The notes: generated by a model from the sequence alone, not told the origin. A stretch of 64,000 bases of DNA from Bordetella pertussis 18323 (GCF_000306945.1 NC_018518.1:3410001-3474000); one strand, 5' to 3'; shown: positions 31,127-43,995, counted from the stretch's first letter. A program made the numbers and translations.

Positions 31127-32191
31127 TCAGGCCAGGGCCCGCCAGCCGAGCGACTCGCCGCCGGACAGCGGCACCAGGGTCGTATCGCCGAACGCGACCT
31201 CCGCCGGAATTTCGTAGGCTTCGCGCCGCAGCGTGAGCGTACCCGTATTGCGCGGCAGGCCGTAAAAATCCGGGCCGTGGAAGCTGGCAAAGCCTTCCAG
31301 CCGATCCAGGCGGCCGACCGCGTCGAACGCGGTGGCGTAAAGCTCCATTGCATGCAGGGCCGTATAGCAGCCCGCGCAACCACAGGCATGTTCCTTCAGG
31401 CCGCGCGCATGGGGCGCGCTGTCGGTACCCAGGAAGAAACGCGGACTGCCGCTGGTGGCCGCCTCGACCAGGGCCTGGCGATGCACCTCGCGCTTGAGGA
31501 TCGGCAGGCAATACCAATGCGGCCGCACGCCGCCCGTGAAAATCGCATTGCGGTTGTAGAGCATGTGCTGCGGCGTGATGGTCGCGGCGGTGGGTCCTTC
31601 CGCGTCGCGCACGTAGTGGGCGCCTTCCCGGGTCGTGATGTGCTCGAACACCACCTTCAGGCCGGGATACGCGCGCCGCAGCGGCTGCATGACACGTTCG
31701 ATGAACACCGCTTCGCGGTCGAACACGTCGATCGCCGGATCGGTCACCTCGCCGTGCACCAGCAGCGGCATGCCGCAGCGCTCCAGCGCAGCCAGCGCGG
31801 CGCCGCACTTGCCCAGCAGGTCGGTCACGCCGGCATCGGAGTTTGTGGTGGCCCCGGCCGGATACAGCTTGACCGCGGCGACCTGCCCGGACTCATGCGC
31901 GCGCACGATTTCCTCGGCCGGCGTGTTGTCGGTCAGGTACAGCGTCATCAAGGGCGTGAAGGCAGCCGTATCGCCACCCGCCTTGCGCAGCGCCGCTTCG
32001 ATCCGCGCGCGATAGACCAGCGCCTGCTCGGTGGTGGTCACCGGCGGGCGGAGGTTGGGCATCACGATGGCGCGCGCGAACTGCCGCGCCGTATCCAGCA
32101 CCACCGCCTCGAGGGCGCTGCCATCGCGCAGGTGCAGGTGCCAATCGTCCGGGCGGGTGATGGTAAGTTCTGTAGCGTGTTGGTTGGACAT
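31127..32191 (-). CDS. pyrC: Dihydroorotase (class II)
   Basis: The 354-residue enzyme opens with TRPDDWHLHLRDG, where the two histidines bind zinc, and contains KLYPAGATTNSDAGV with the carboxylated lysine, plus TDSAPHARGLKEHACGCAG near the end. It closes the ring from carbamoyl aspartate to dihydroorotate in pyrimidine synthesis. The ATG at 32191 was chosen over one 5 codons upstream; it is 11 bases after the M20 gene stop. Confidence 0.95.
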   Translation of the reverse strand: MSNQHATELTITRPDDWHLHLRDGSALEAVVLDTARQFARAIVMPNLRPPVTTTEQALVYRARIEAALRKAGGDTAAFTPLMTLYLTDNTPAEEIVRAHESGQVAAVKLYPAGATTNSDAGVTDLLGKCGAALAALERCGMPLLVHGEVTDPAIDVFDREAVFIERVMQPLRRAYPGLKVVFEHITTREGAHYVRDAEGPTAATITPQHMLYNRNAIFTGGVRPHWYCLPILKREVHRQALVEAATSGSPRFFLGTDSAPHARGLKEHACGCAGCYTALHAMELYATAFDAVGRLDRLEGFASFHGPDFYGLPRNTGTLTLRREAYEIPAEVAFGDTTLVPLSGGESLGWRALA

Positions 32192-32202
32192 GGAAGCGGG
32201 CC

Positions 32203-33396
32203 TCAATCGGCCAAAGGCATGCCGCGCTCGGCCAGCGCGCTGAACATTGCGCTGCCCAGGGGAATCACGGCATCGTTGAAATCGAAATGGCTATTGTGCA
32301 GCACACAGCCCGACTCGGCGCCGCCCTGGCCGAGCCGGAAATACGCGCCGGGCCGCATCTGCAGCATAAACGAAAAATCCTCCGAGCCCATCGAGGGCAC
32401 CAGATCACGCACCACGTTCTCGCGGCCGATCATCTCGGTGGCGATATCGGCGACCAGGTTGGCGTGCTGCGGCGTATTCAGCGTGGCCGGGTAAATGCGC
32501 TCGTAGAGCACTTCCGCCGTGGCGCCGAACGCGCTGGCGATGGCGCTGGCCAGTTCACGCATGCGGGACTCCACCATCTCCTGGACGGAACGGCGGAACG
32601 TGCGCACCGTGCCCACCATCCGGGCCTCGCGCGGAATCACGCTCATCGCGCCCGGGTGGCCGGCCTGCACCGAACCGATCGACAGCACCGCCGAATCGAG
32701 CGGATTGACGTTGCGCGACACGATGGTCTGCAGCGCGGTAATCAGGTGCCCCGCCACCGTGACCGGATCGATCGTCTGATAAGGATGCGCGCCATGGCCG
32801 CCGCGGCCGTTGATCGTGATCTCGAAACGATCGGCCGCCGCCATCATCGGACCCGGATTGATCCCCACCGTGCCCGGCTTGAGGCCCGGCCAGTTGTGCA
32901 AGGCGTAGATCGCGTCGCAGGGAAACGTATCGAAGAGCCCGTCGTCGATCATCGCCTTGGCGCCGCCGCGCCCTTCCTCCGCCGGCTGGAAGATCAGTAC
33001 GGCCGTGCCATCGAAATTGCGGGTTTGCGCAAGATACTTCGCCGCCCCGATCAGCACCGCCGTGTGGCCGTCATGGCCGCAACCATGCATCAGGCCCGGT
33101 TTCGTCGATTTGTGCCCGAAATCGTTGTCCTCGGTCATCGGCAGCGCGTCCATGTCGGCACGCAGGCCGATCATGCGGCCGCTGTCACATGTACGGCCAC
33201 GGATGACCCCCACCACGCCCGTCTTGCCTATCCCGCGATGCACCTCGATGCCCAGCGCTTCCAGCGCGCCGGCGACAATGCCCGAAGTACGGACCTCCTC
33301 GAACCCCAGCTCGGGGTGGGCATGCAGATCGCGCCTCAACGCCGTCAATTCGTCATGAAACAGCCGGATGGATTCGAGCGGGGAACGGGCGTACAT
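32203..33396 (-). CDS. M20-family amidohydrolase (hippurate-hydrolase-like)
   Basis: The 397-residue protein has the M20D metal and catalytic motifs GLRADMDALP, MHGCGHDGHTAVL and FQPAEEGRGGAKAM, with a dimerisation lid between. Relatives remove acyl groups from amino acids (hippurate, N-acetyl or indole-acetyl conjugates). Substrate is not evident. It precedes pyrC by 11 bases, so the two are probably cotranscribed although no shared pathway is obvious. Confidence 0.88.
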   Translation of the reverse strand: MYARSPLESIRLFHDELTALRRDLHAHPELGFEEVRTSGIVAGALEALGIEVHRGIGKTGVVGVIRGRTCDSGRMIGLRADMDALPMTEDNDFGHKSTKPGLMHGCGHDGHTAVLIGAAKYLAQTRNFDGTAVLIFQPAEEGRGGAKAMIDDGLFDTFPCDAIYALHNWPGLKPGTVGINPGPMMAAADRFEITINGRGGHGAHPYQTIDPVTVAGHLITALQTIVSRNVNPLDSAVLSIGSVQAGHPGAMSVIPREARMVGTVRTFRRSVQEMVESRMRELASAIASAFGATAEVLYERIYPATLNTPQHANLVADIATEMIGRENVVRDLVPSMGSEDFSFMLQMRPGAYFRLGQGGAESGCVLHNSHFDFNDAVIPLGSAMFSALAERGMPLAD

Positions 33397-33466
33397 GGGC
33401 AGTTACAGGTTGCTGTCCCGAGGGGGACCGATCAGTAATTTTAGTTGCTACAGAGGATAAATGGCT

Positions 33467-33495
33467 TTGTCTTTAGGGGAGAGACACGTTATGCT
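33467..33495 (+). promoter_or_regulatory. Probable promoter of the SWIB-domain gene
   Basis: TTGTCT at 33467 and TATGCT at 33490 are spaced by 17 bases, about 50 bases before the start codon. An AAGGAG ribosome binding site follows close to the ATG. Confidence 0.5.
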
Positions 33496-33545
33496 GCGGC
33501 CCGCAGGACTATTTTTCCAACAAGCCAGAGAAGGAGCGCCGCATT

Positions 33546-33824
33546 ATGGCCACACCCTCCAAAACCGCGACCGCACGCAAGCCGAACGCCGCGTTCATGA
33601 AGCCCCTGACCCCCAGCGCCGAGCTGGCCGCTGTCATCGGCTCGGAAGCCGTGCCGCGTACCGAGGTCACCAAGAAGATCTGGGATTACATCAAAAAGCA
33701 CAACCTGCAGGATGCCAGCAACAAGCGCAACATCAACGCCGACGCCAAGCTGCGCCCCATCTTCGGCAAAGACCAGGTCACGATGTTCGAACTGACCAAG
33801 CTGGTCAACGCGCACCTGAAGTAA
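33546..33824 (+). CDS. SWIB/MDM2 domain protein
   Basis: This 92-residue basic protein is almost entirely a SWIB domain (about residues 18-90: LTPSAELAAVIGSEAVPRTE, then KIWDYIKKHNLQD and LRPIFGKDQVTMFELTKLV). SWIB domains occur in eukaryotic chromatin remodelling and in chlamydial topoisomerase fusions; stand-alone copies are common in proteobacteria, with unclear function, perhaps nucleoid-associated. The N-terminal Lys/Ala/Thr-rich 17 residues are likely disordered. A strong Shine-Dalgarno sequence precedes the ATG. Confidence 0.9.
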   Translation: MATPSKTATARKPNAAFMKPLTPSAELAAVIGSEAVPRTEVTKKIWDYIKKHNLQDASNKRNINADAKLRPIFGKDQVTMFELTKLVNAHLK

Positions 33825-34152
33825 TCGATCGGGCCAAAGGGCGTACGGCGTACGTCCCTTCCCGTCTCAGTGCCGGGCCTGCCGCAACAGCGGGCATTCG
33901 GTTGGCACAATCCGCTTCAAGCAATCTCCGCACGCGCTGGCCCACATCCGGTCCGCACTGCCTCGCAGCTGTTCCCCTGCCTCCCCCCCCCCCACGCGAA
34001 CATCCGCAGCACCGCCAGACGGCCCCTGCCGCACCCCGCTGCACCCTGCTGCATCCTGCTTCTGCTGCGAGCTGTACACACCAGCCGCCTGCAAACGAAA
34101 ACGGCTGGCACGAAGCCAGCCGTTGCGAGCGGAACCGCGGCCTGCACCCGAT
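33825..34152. other. Intergenic region with C11 tract and hairpins
   Basis: No credible gene is seen between the convergent SWIB and membrane-protein genes. The stretch holds an imperfect hairpin at 33837-33860 just behind the SWIB gene, an uninterrupted run of 11 C at 33983-33993, and the terminator at 34100-34124. Confidence 0.7.
34100..34124 (-). terminator. Terminator behind the DUF4870-like gene
   Basis: AACGGCTGGC at 34100-34109 pairs perfectly with 34115-34124 across a 5-base loop; on the minus strand it continues TTTTCGTTTGC. It lies 28 bases after the stop of the leftward membrane protein gene. Confidence 0.75.
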
Positions 34153-34518
34153 TCAGGTGTAGCTCGACGGCGCATTGCCTTCGAGCAAGGCCAGCCAGCC
34201 CTTGATCAGGCGATACAGCACCCATACCACCGTTGCCACCACGCCGATCCAGCCGATGAAAATCAACGTGGCGATGGCGCTGATGGCCAGCCACAGCAAG
34301 GCCCACCAGAAGGTGCGCAGCAGCCAGTCGAAATGACTCGCGTACATCGTGCCCGCGGTGTCGCCGCGCTTGACGTACATCAGCACTACGGCAGCCAGCG
34401 TGGCTATACCCAGAAAACCGCCGGTCAAAAAGCCCAGCGCGTACAGACCGTAAGCCACATGGGTAAGCGTGCGCAGATCCGGGGCACCGCCCGGCTGAAG
34501 GGTCTGGGGGTCACTCAC
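34153..34518 (-). CDS. Small membrane protein, DUF4870-like
   Basis: With a GTG start at 34518, supported by GGAG 8 bases before it, the product has 121 residues and three hydrophobic segments (about 22-50, 67-90 and 90-110). The middle segment AGTMYASHFDWLLRTFWWALLW is typical of DUF4870/YfaZ-like small membrane proteins. The frame is open much further upstream but that part is low-complexity and overlaps intergenic repeats. Function unknown. Confidence 0.7.
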   Translation of the reverse strand: MSDPQTLQPGGAPDLRTLTHVAYGLYALGFLTGGFLGIATLAAVVLMYVKRGDTAGTMYASHFDWLLRTFWWALLWLAISAIATLIFIGWIGVVATVVWVLYRLIKGWLALLEGNAPSSYT

Positions 34519-34865
34519 GATTACTGCTCCATCGAATAAGTTCACAGCAATCTTACCGCAAGATGCACACCCGCCTCGGCCGGCGTTGTTATTTGTAGAC
34601 GGCGTCCTGTTCAACGCTGTTGACGGCGGTTCACTCCGTATTGACGACGACTCGCGAGCCTTGGAAGAATTGCCGCCGTGCGTGGGCAAGGCGCTTGAAA
34701 GTGCACGGCACGGCCAGGCCAGCAACACCTCATCCGCATCGCCGTGACCTCGTCCGGACATCGCTTCGGCCTTGCGTTGCCACGCCTGAGGCATCCGGAA
34801 TACCTTGCCTGTCTCGCATCCGGTGGAGTCACGGTTGGCGGGAGTGATGCCGAGGCAGGATTCCA
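34519..34865. other. Intergenic DNA without recognisable gene
   Basis: This stretch between the membrane protein gene and the palindromic repeat cluster contains short open frames only, none with a plausible start plus family motif. It may be decayed coding DNA, but I could not assign it. Confidence 0.5.
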
Positions 34866-35050
34866 CAGCGTGTGTCTGTCCCCGCAGGGGGACTGACACA
34901 CGCTGCAGGCGGTTCGTCAGAAGATGGGGATGTCTGCAGGTGCCTGTCCCCCTGCGGGGACAGGCACCCGGGCCGCAGGTATCCTTCCCCCCGCAGGGAC
35001 AGGCCCCCCGGCCGCGGCTGTCGTGCCCGTTGCGGGGCCAGCCGCCTGGG
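34866..35050. repeat. Cluster of GTCCCC-GCAG-GGGAC palindromic repeats
   Basis: At least two strong hairpins share the same core: 34866-34905 (outer arms CAGCGTGTGTC / GACACACGCTG) and 34939-34968 (13-bp perfect stem GGTGCCTGTCCCC, loop of 4). Two more degenerate units follow to about 35050. A further member is at 53015-53046. They resemble dispersed intergenic palindromic repeats. Confidence 0.75.
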
Positions 35051-35065
35051 CGTACCCCCAAAAAC

Positions 35066-35098
35066 AAAACCCCGCGAGCCGTGAGGCTGCGGGGTTTT
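35066..35098 (-). terminator. rRNA operon terminator
   Basis: A stem of AAAACCCCGC (35066-35075) with GCGGGGTTTT (35089-35098), extended inward by AGCC/GGCT, lies 12 bases after the 5S gene. On the minus strand it is followed by TTTTGTTTTTGGGG. Confidence 0.88.
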
Positions 35099-35109
35099 GA
35101 GCAATAAAA

Positions 35110-35223
35110 GCCTGACGATGACCTACTTTCACAGATGTACATCCACTATCATCGGCGCGAAGGCGTTTCACTGTCCTGTTCGGGATGGGAAGGAGTGGGA
35201 CCACCTTGCTATGGTCGTCAGGC
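35110..35223 (-). rRNA. rrf: 5S ribosomal RNA
   Basis: The ends GCCTGACGACC and GGTCATCGTCAGGC pair as helix I, and the interior contains the conserved CCCATCCCGAACAGGACAG segment. Length about 114 bases, last gene of the rrn operon. Confidence 0.95.
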
Positions 35224-35399
35224 GTAACCGGCTAAGCGGTTGACGCAGGGTCAACGGCTTGAATTTGGAAGAAGCACAGCGTGCGCCTGGCAGTCGGTTG
35301 GGACTGGCAGCGACGCGGGTTGCGTGTGTATGTTGTGTTGGTATGAACGGCGCTGGCGCTTACTGTCCAGCGGTAATAATTAAGACTTGAGAGTTATAG

Positions 35400-38281
<2,882 letters not shown>

Positions 38282-38469
38282 ATAACACTAAAGTCTTATA
38301 GGTGCTGTTCATTCGCGCTTGTGCCGTTCATAAGTTCAAAGCATCTGACCAAACGCTTGCGCGCCCAGCCAGTTCTTGAGACTTGGAACAAAATCATGCA
38401 ATCACAACCCGTATCCGTCTTCATCGACTCGCGCCGACTACTAAACGAACACTTTACGTTGTGCTTCTT

Positions 38470-38487
38470 CCAAATTGTTAAAGAACA
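38470..38487 (-). promoter_or_regulatory. Spacer boxA antitermination element
   Basis: TGTTCTTTAACAATTTGG on the minus strand, between tRNA-Ala and 23S, matches the rrn boxA that recruits Nus factors. Confidence 0.8.
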
Positions 38488-38593
38488 TATATAGCTGTCG
38501 GGCCAAAACCCAACGCTTAACACTGACTCGCAGCACTAAGCGTTGCTCTCTCGCCTTCTGGTCTCGCCCCACACCCATCCTCTGGACAGGCTT

Positions 38594-38669
38594 TGGTGGA
38601 GGTGAACGGGATCGAACCGATGACATCCTGCTTGCAAAGCAGGCGCTCTCCCAGCTGAGCTACACCCCC
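38594..38669 (-). tRNA. tRNA-Ala (TGC)
   Basis: 76 bases from GGGGGTGTAGCTCAG to TTCACCTCCACCA on the minus strand, with encoded CCA and anticodon TGC in CTTTGCAAG. It lies in the 16S-23S spacer. Confidence 0.97.
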
Positions 38670-38689
38670 ATTTCCCTCTCAGGAAACCT

Positions 38690-38766
38690 TGGTGGGTCTG
38701 GTTGGATTCGAACCAACGACCCCCGCCTTATCAAGACGGTGCTCTAACCGACTGAGCTACAGACCC
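38690..38766 (-). tRNA. tRNA-Ile (GAT)
   Basis: 77 bases from GGGTCTGTAGCTCAGTCGG to an encoded CCA on the minus strand, anticodon GAT in CTTGATAAG. It is 20 bases upstream of tRNA-Ala in the usual spacer order. Confidence 0.97.
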
Positions 38767-38863
38767 GCGAAACCTTTCTCTCTCGGATCAGCAGCCACCG
38801 ATCCAGCAGCTATATAACAACAACCGATAAGCGTGGACACTTGACACGAGCACTCAAGCTCTT

Positions 38864-40394
<1,531 letters not shown>

Positions 40395-40565
40395 AATCTC
40401 TGTGTGTGGACCCTGATCGAAACCAGGATCCGTATCGCTTGCTCAAAGGAAGTGAGGTTTAAAAAACCTTACTTCATTCAGTGAGCACTTGATAATGCTT
40501 TGCTTTCGATGACGACCGTAGCCACCACCGTGCGCTCGCACCAAGTGCCCACACTTATCGGTTGT

Positions 40566-40581
40566 TAAATTGTTAAAGAGC
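40566..40581 (-). promoter_or_regulatory. Leader boxA of the rRNA operon
   Basis: GCTCTTTAACAATTTA on the minus strand, in the leader between promoter and 16S, matches the rrn boxA consensus for antitermination. Confidence 0.85.
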
Positions 40582-40637
40582 GGTCCTGCCAACCGGCCTT
40601 CCGACCGGCGCTGCGTTTTCAGCAGCAGAGAAACGAG

Positions 40638-40666
40638 ATTATGAAGAAGTTTTTTCAGCTTGTCAA
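40638..40666 (-). promoter_or_regulatory. rRNA operon promoter
   Basis: A perfect -35 TTGACA (40666-40661) and CATAAT (40643-40638) are spaced by 17 bases, followed by CTCGTTTCTC. Transcription would start near 40630, about 235 bases ahead of 16S. Confidence 0.8.
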
Positions 40667-41269
40667 GTCGGCCTCGCCTGCTCCGCACCTGACTCACCCC
40701 CTTCCTCAAGGCCTGCGCCTCTCACCTGGCACTTCTCGAAACCCCAGCACCCGCGCCGATCGGCATCAGGGTTAACCCTTAGGTTTCGGCAACTGCCAAG
40801 CCCGAAACTATAACACGACTTTTGCAGAATTTGCAACCCGAAGGCAGCGATTCGTTAACCGTCGTGCAACAACACCTGCCAGAACCCCGGGAACCGCCAC
40901 ATCGGCATAATCCCGCCCGCCCTGCCCCGGTGCTGCCCGCGCCTCCTGCCCTGGCTTGCCGGCTCCCGCACCTGGGCGGAGATCCTGCAAACCGCATGAT
41001 TCGCGGTTCCGGCTTCGTCGCGCTGAAAGATCAGTGCGGCGAAGAAGCGAGACTATAGCACAGAAAAAATTCGTACGCTGGCGCTATGACACCAATTTTG
41101 CAGTTTCATTAATTATTTTGTGCGCCCGCGCTGTTTTCCCTCTGGAATGAACCGCCCCCCTTTTTATCAAGGGCCGGCCGATGGCGACCGCGCGGCGCCC
41201 TGCCATGGCCCTATATATATGGACAGGCCGCGGCGCGCGGCGCCATGCCCCCTATATATACAGCGCCCG
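40667..41269. other. Intergenic region upstream of the rRNA operon
   Basis: No gene is supported. The part next to the promoter may include upstream activating sequence. At 41191-41219 and 41234-41260 two imperfect copies of a CGCGGCGCC...CCCTATATATA unit lie just behind the Lrp-type regulator. Confidence 0.6.
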
Positions 41270-41749
41270 CTATATGCGCAGCTCGGTGGTTTCCTTGATC
41301 TGCTGCAGTGCGAAGTAGGATTTCATGTCGACCACGGCCGGATGCTGCATCAGGGTGTCCATGGCGAACCGGGAGAAGTGCGCCAGGTCCGCCACCTGGA
41401 TGCGCAGCAGATAGTCCATGTCCCCCGACATCGCGTAGCACTCCACCACTTCGGGCCATAATTGGACATCCCGGGCGAAATTGCCCATTGGCGCGTGGCT
41501 GCCGCCGCTGTGCTTGTTCAGCTTGATGGTGACGTAGGCCAACAGACCCAGCCCGACTTTCTCGGCATCGACCAGCGCCACGTAGCGCTTGATATAGCCC
41601 TGCTCCTCCAGGCGCCGTACCCGGCGCAGGCACGGACTGGGAGAAAGCGAAACCCGTTCGGCCAGCTCCTGGTTGCTGAGCCGCCCGTCGCGCTGCAATT
41701 CGGCAAGAATTCGCCGATCTGTCCTATCCAACTCAACTCCTAGCATCAT
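41270..41749 (-). CDS. Lrp/AsnC-family regulator divergent from hpd
   Basis: The 159-residue protein has an N-terminal helix-turn-helix (about 8-55, LDRTDRRILAELQRDGRLS then SPSPCLRRVRRLEEQG) and a RAM domain. Two adjacent ATG codons (41749, 41746) are candidate starts; the first has GGGG at suitable spacing. It is transcribed away from hpd, and a 17-bp palindrome lies between the two genes, so it probably controls hpd in response to an aromatic amino acid or its product. The effector is inferred from position only. Confidence 0.85.
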   Translation of the reverse strand: MMLGVELDRTDRRILAELQRDGRLSNQELAERVSLSPSPCLRRVRRLEEQGYIKRYVALVDAEKVGLGLLAYVTIKLNKHSGGSHAPMGNFARDVQLWPEVVECYAMSGDMDYLLRIQVADLAHFSRFAMDTLMQHPAVVDMKSYFALQQIKETTELRI

Positions 41750-41770
41750 CAGCCCCAAATTTGATCAGTA

Positions 41771-41787
41771 CGGCAATATTATTGCCG
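41771..41787. promoter_or_regulatory. Palindromic operator candidate between regulator and hpd
   Basis: CGGCAATATTATTGCCG is a perfect palindrome with 8-base arms. It lies 22 bases before the regulator start and 112 before hpd, with a GATAAT -10-like element on the plus strand overlapping its right edge. This is the size and symmetry expected for an Lrp/AsnC dimer site. Confidence 0.6.
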
Positions 41788-41898
41788 ATAATAGACTTTT
41801 CCAGGGCATATTTGCAATCGCCTGCCCGCCTTCGCTGCCTACAATCTGCGTTCTGGTTTCAAGCAAATTGATTGCACAACATACAAGGGAGAGCAGCC

Positions 41899-43011
41899 AT
41901 GGCTGAGAATTTCCAACCCTGGGAAAATCCGATGGGTACGGCCGGTTTCGAGTTCATCGAATACACCGCCCCCGATCCTGTCGCGTTGCGCAAGGTTTTC
42001 GAACTGCTGGGCTTCAAGGCCATCGCGAAGCACCGGCACAAGGATGTGACGCTGTACCGTCAGGGCGGGGTGAACTTCCTCATCAACGCCGAACCCGATT
42101 CGTTCGCCCAACGCTTCGCGCGCCTGCACGGCCCGTCGATCTGCGCCATCGGCTTTCGCGTGCAGGACGCCAACAAGGCCTACAAGCGCGCGCTCGAGCT
42201 CGGCGCGTGGGGGTTCGACTCGCATAGCGGCCCGATGGAGCTGAACATACCGGCCATCAAGGGCATCGGCGACTCGCTCATCTATCTGGTGGATCGCTGG
42301 CGCGGCAAGCAGGGCCATGGCGGCATCGGCGACATCAGCATCTACGACGTCGACTTCGAGCCGATCGATCGCGATACCGCGCAGACCGACCTGAACCACA
42401 CCGGCGCCGGCCTGACGCTGGTCGACCACCTGACGCACAACGTACACAAGGGCCGCATGGCCGAGTGGTCCGAGTTCTACGAGCGCCTGTTCAATTTCCG
42501 CGAGATCCGCTACTTCGACATCGAAGGCAAGGTGACCGGCGTGAAGTCGAAGGCCATGACCTCGCCCTGCGGCAATATCCGTATCCCGATCAACGAGGAA
42601 GGCACCGAAGAGAAGGGGCAGATCCAGGAATACCTGGACCTGTACCGCGGCGAAGGCATCCAGCACATCGCGATGGCCACCGACGATATCTACCAGACGG
42701 TGGAAGCGCTGCGCCGCAACGGCGTGGTGTTCCTGGATACGCCGGACACCTACTACGAATTGCTGGACCGCCGCCTGCCCGACCATGGCGAGGACGTGAC
42801 GCGCCTGCGGAAGAATCGCATCCTGCTCGACGGCGCGCCCGGCGGCGGACTGCTGCTGCAGATCTTCACGGAAAACCAGATCGGCCCGATCTTCTTCGAA
42901 ATCATTCAGCGTAAGGACAACGACGGTTTCGGCGAAGGCAACTTCAAGGCGCTGTTCGAATCGATCGAACTCGACCAGATGCGCCGAGGCGTGGTCAAGC
43001 AGGTCGACTGA
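41899..43011 (+). CDS. hpd: 4-hydroxyphenylpyruvate dioxygenase
   Basis: The 370-residue enzyme has two VOC-type halves. Iron ligands are visible in LTLVDHLTHNV and IQHIAMATDDIY (His) and in QIGPIFFEIIQRK (Glu near the C-terminus). It converts 4-hydroxyphenylpyruvate to homogentisate in tyrosine breakdown. The ATG at 41899 follows GGGAG at 7 bases; a frame nine codons longer was rejected. A terminator follows the stop codon. Confidence 0.95.
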   Translation: MAENFQPWENPMGTAGFEFIEYTAPDPVALRKVFELLGFKAIAKHRHKDVTLYRQGGVNFLINAEPDSFAQRFARLHGPSICAIGFRVQDANKAYKRALELGAWGFDSHSGPMELNIPAIKGIGDSLIYLVDRWRGKQGHGGIGDISIYDVDFEPIDRDTAQTDLNHTGAGLTLVDHLTHNVHKGRMAEWSEFYERLFNFREIRYFDIEGKVTGVKSKAMTSPCGNIRIPINEEGTEEKGQIQEYLDLYRGEGIQHIAMATDDIYQTVEALRRNGVVFLDTPDTYYELLDRRLPDHGEDVTRLRKNRILLDGAPGGGLLLQIFTENQIGPIFFEIIQRKDNDGFGEGNFKALFESIELDQMRRGVVKQVD

Positions 43012-43030
43012 GCCCTGCCTGGCGCGAGTA

Positions 43031-43053
43031 AGGCCCACCCTCGCGGTGGGCCT
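43031..43053 (+). terminator. Terminator behind hpd
   Basis: AGGCCCACC pairs with GGTGGGCCT across a 5-base loop, followed by TGTCATTT. It separates hpd from the convergent msrA. Confidence 0.8.
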
Positions 43054-43078
43054 TGTCATTTCGGGCGCGGCGGCGCGC

Positions 43079-43639
43079 TCAGCGTGCCAGGCGGTCCTGG
43101 AACTGCTTGCGGAACTTGGCGACCTTGGGCGCGATGACGAACTGGCAATAGCCCTGCTCCGGATGCAGGGCGTAATAGTCGCGGTGATAGTCTTCGGCCG
43201 GCCAGAACTTCGCCGGCGCGAGCAGGCGGGTCACGATGGGGGCATCGAAGACCTGTTGCGCACGCAATTCGTCCATGACGGCTTGCGCCTGCTCGCGTTG
43301 CCGTTCGTCCTGCCAGAAGATGGCGGACTCGTACTGCGGCCCGACGTCATTGCCCTGGCGCCCCGGGGTGGTAGGATCATGGGTGGCGAAGAAGACCCGC
43401 AACAGATCGCCGTACGACAGCACGGCGGGGTCGAACTCGACGCGCGCCACTTCGATATGGCCGGTGTCCTTGCCGCAGACTTGTTCGTAGGTGGGATGCT
43501 CGACGTGGCCGCCGGCATAGCCGGGTTCGATGCCGGTCACGCCACGCAGGTCCTTGAAGACGGCTTCGACGCACCAGAAGCAGCCGCCCCCGAGAACGGC
43601 TGCTTCGGTGGCCGCGCCGGCCGGTTGGGATGAAGACAT
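43079..43639 (-). CDS. msrA: Peptide methionine sulfoxide reductase MsrA
   Basis: The 186-residue protein has the active-site GGGCFWCVEAVF, with the catalytic cysteine in GCFWC, and YHRDYYALHPEQGYC, which resembles the C-terminal region. It reduces methionine-S-sulfoxide in proteins. The ATG at 43639 gives MSSSQPAG; a longer frame would run into the cytochrome gene end. It follows the cytochrome c gene by 23 bases. Confidence 0.93.
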   Translation of the reverse strand: MSSSQPAGAATEAAVLGGGCFWCVEAVFKDLRGVTGIEPGYAGGHVEHPTYEQVCGKDTGHIEVARVEFDPAVLSYGDLLRVFFATHDPTTPGRQGNDVGPQYESAIFWQDERQREQAQAVMDELRAQQVFDAPIVTRLLAPAKFWPAEDYHRDYYALHPEQGYCQFVIAPKVAKFRKQFQDRLAR

Positions 43640-43662
43640 GGCTTTCGCTCCGGAAAGAATGC

Positions 43663-43995
43663 TCAGGGCTTGGCGGGCAAGGACAGGATCCACTCGGCCA
43701 GCGCATGCGCGTCGGCGTCGCTGACCTGCGGCTGGGCCGGCATGGGCACCGCGCCCCAGGCGCCGCGCCCGCCGCCACGGATCTTGCCCGCCAGATAGGC
43801 CGCGGCCTCGGACTGCCCCGCGTAGCGTTCGGATATGCTGCGCAAAGGCGGCCCCACCCGCTTGCTGTCGACCTGATGGCAGGCCATACAGTTCTTGTTG
43901 CGCGCCAGCGCCTCGCCCGCCGGCTGCGCGCCGGCGCTACCGCCGGCCAGACAGGCCAGGACCGCCCACGCGGCCAGACTACTCTTCAAATGCAT
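43663..43995 (-). CDS. Class I cytochrome c, periplasmic
   Basis: A 110-residue protein with a signal peptide (about 1-23, ending SAGA) and the haem motif CMACH near residue 36. The axial methionine is probably in [15 protein letters not shown]. It resembles c551/c552-type electron carriers that feed oxidases or reductases. It overlaps the 3' end of ilvD by 17 bases and precedes msrA. Confidence 0.88.
   Translation of the reverse strand: MHLKSSLAAWAVLACLAGGSAGAQPAGEALARNKNCMACHQVDSKRVGPPLRSISERYAGQSEAAAYLAGKIRGGGRGAWGAVPMPAQPQVSDADAHALAEWILSLPAKP

Noticed and set aside
34519..34865. Possible decayed gene between the membrane protein and the repeat cluster
   Set aside because: No frame shows recognisable residues of a family, so a pseudogene call would be guesswork.
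34153..35142. 329-codon reading of the small membrane protein starting in the repeat cluster
   Set aside because: The extra 208 codons cross palindromic repeats and low-complexity sequence; a GTG with a good ribosome binding site at 34518 explains the conserved part.
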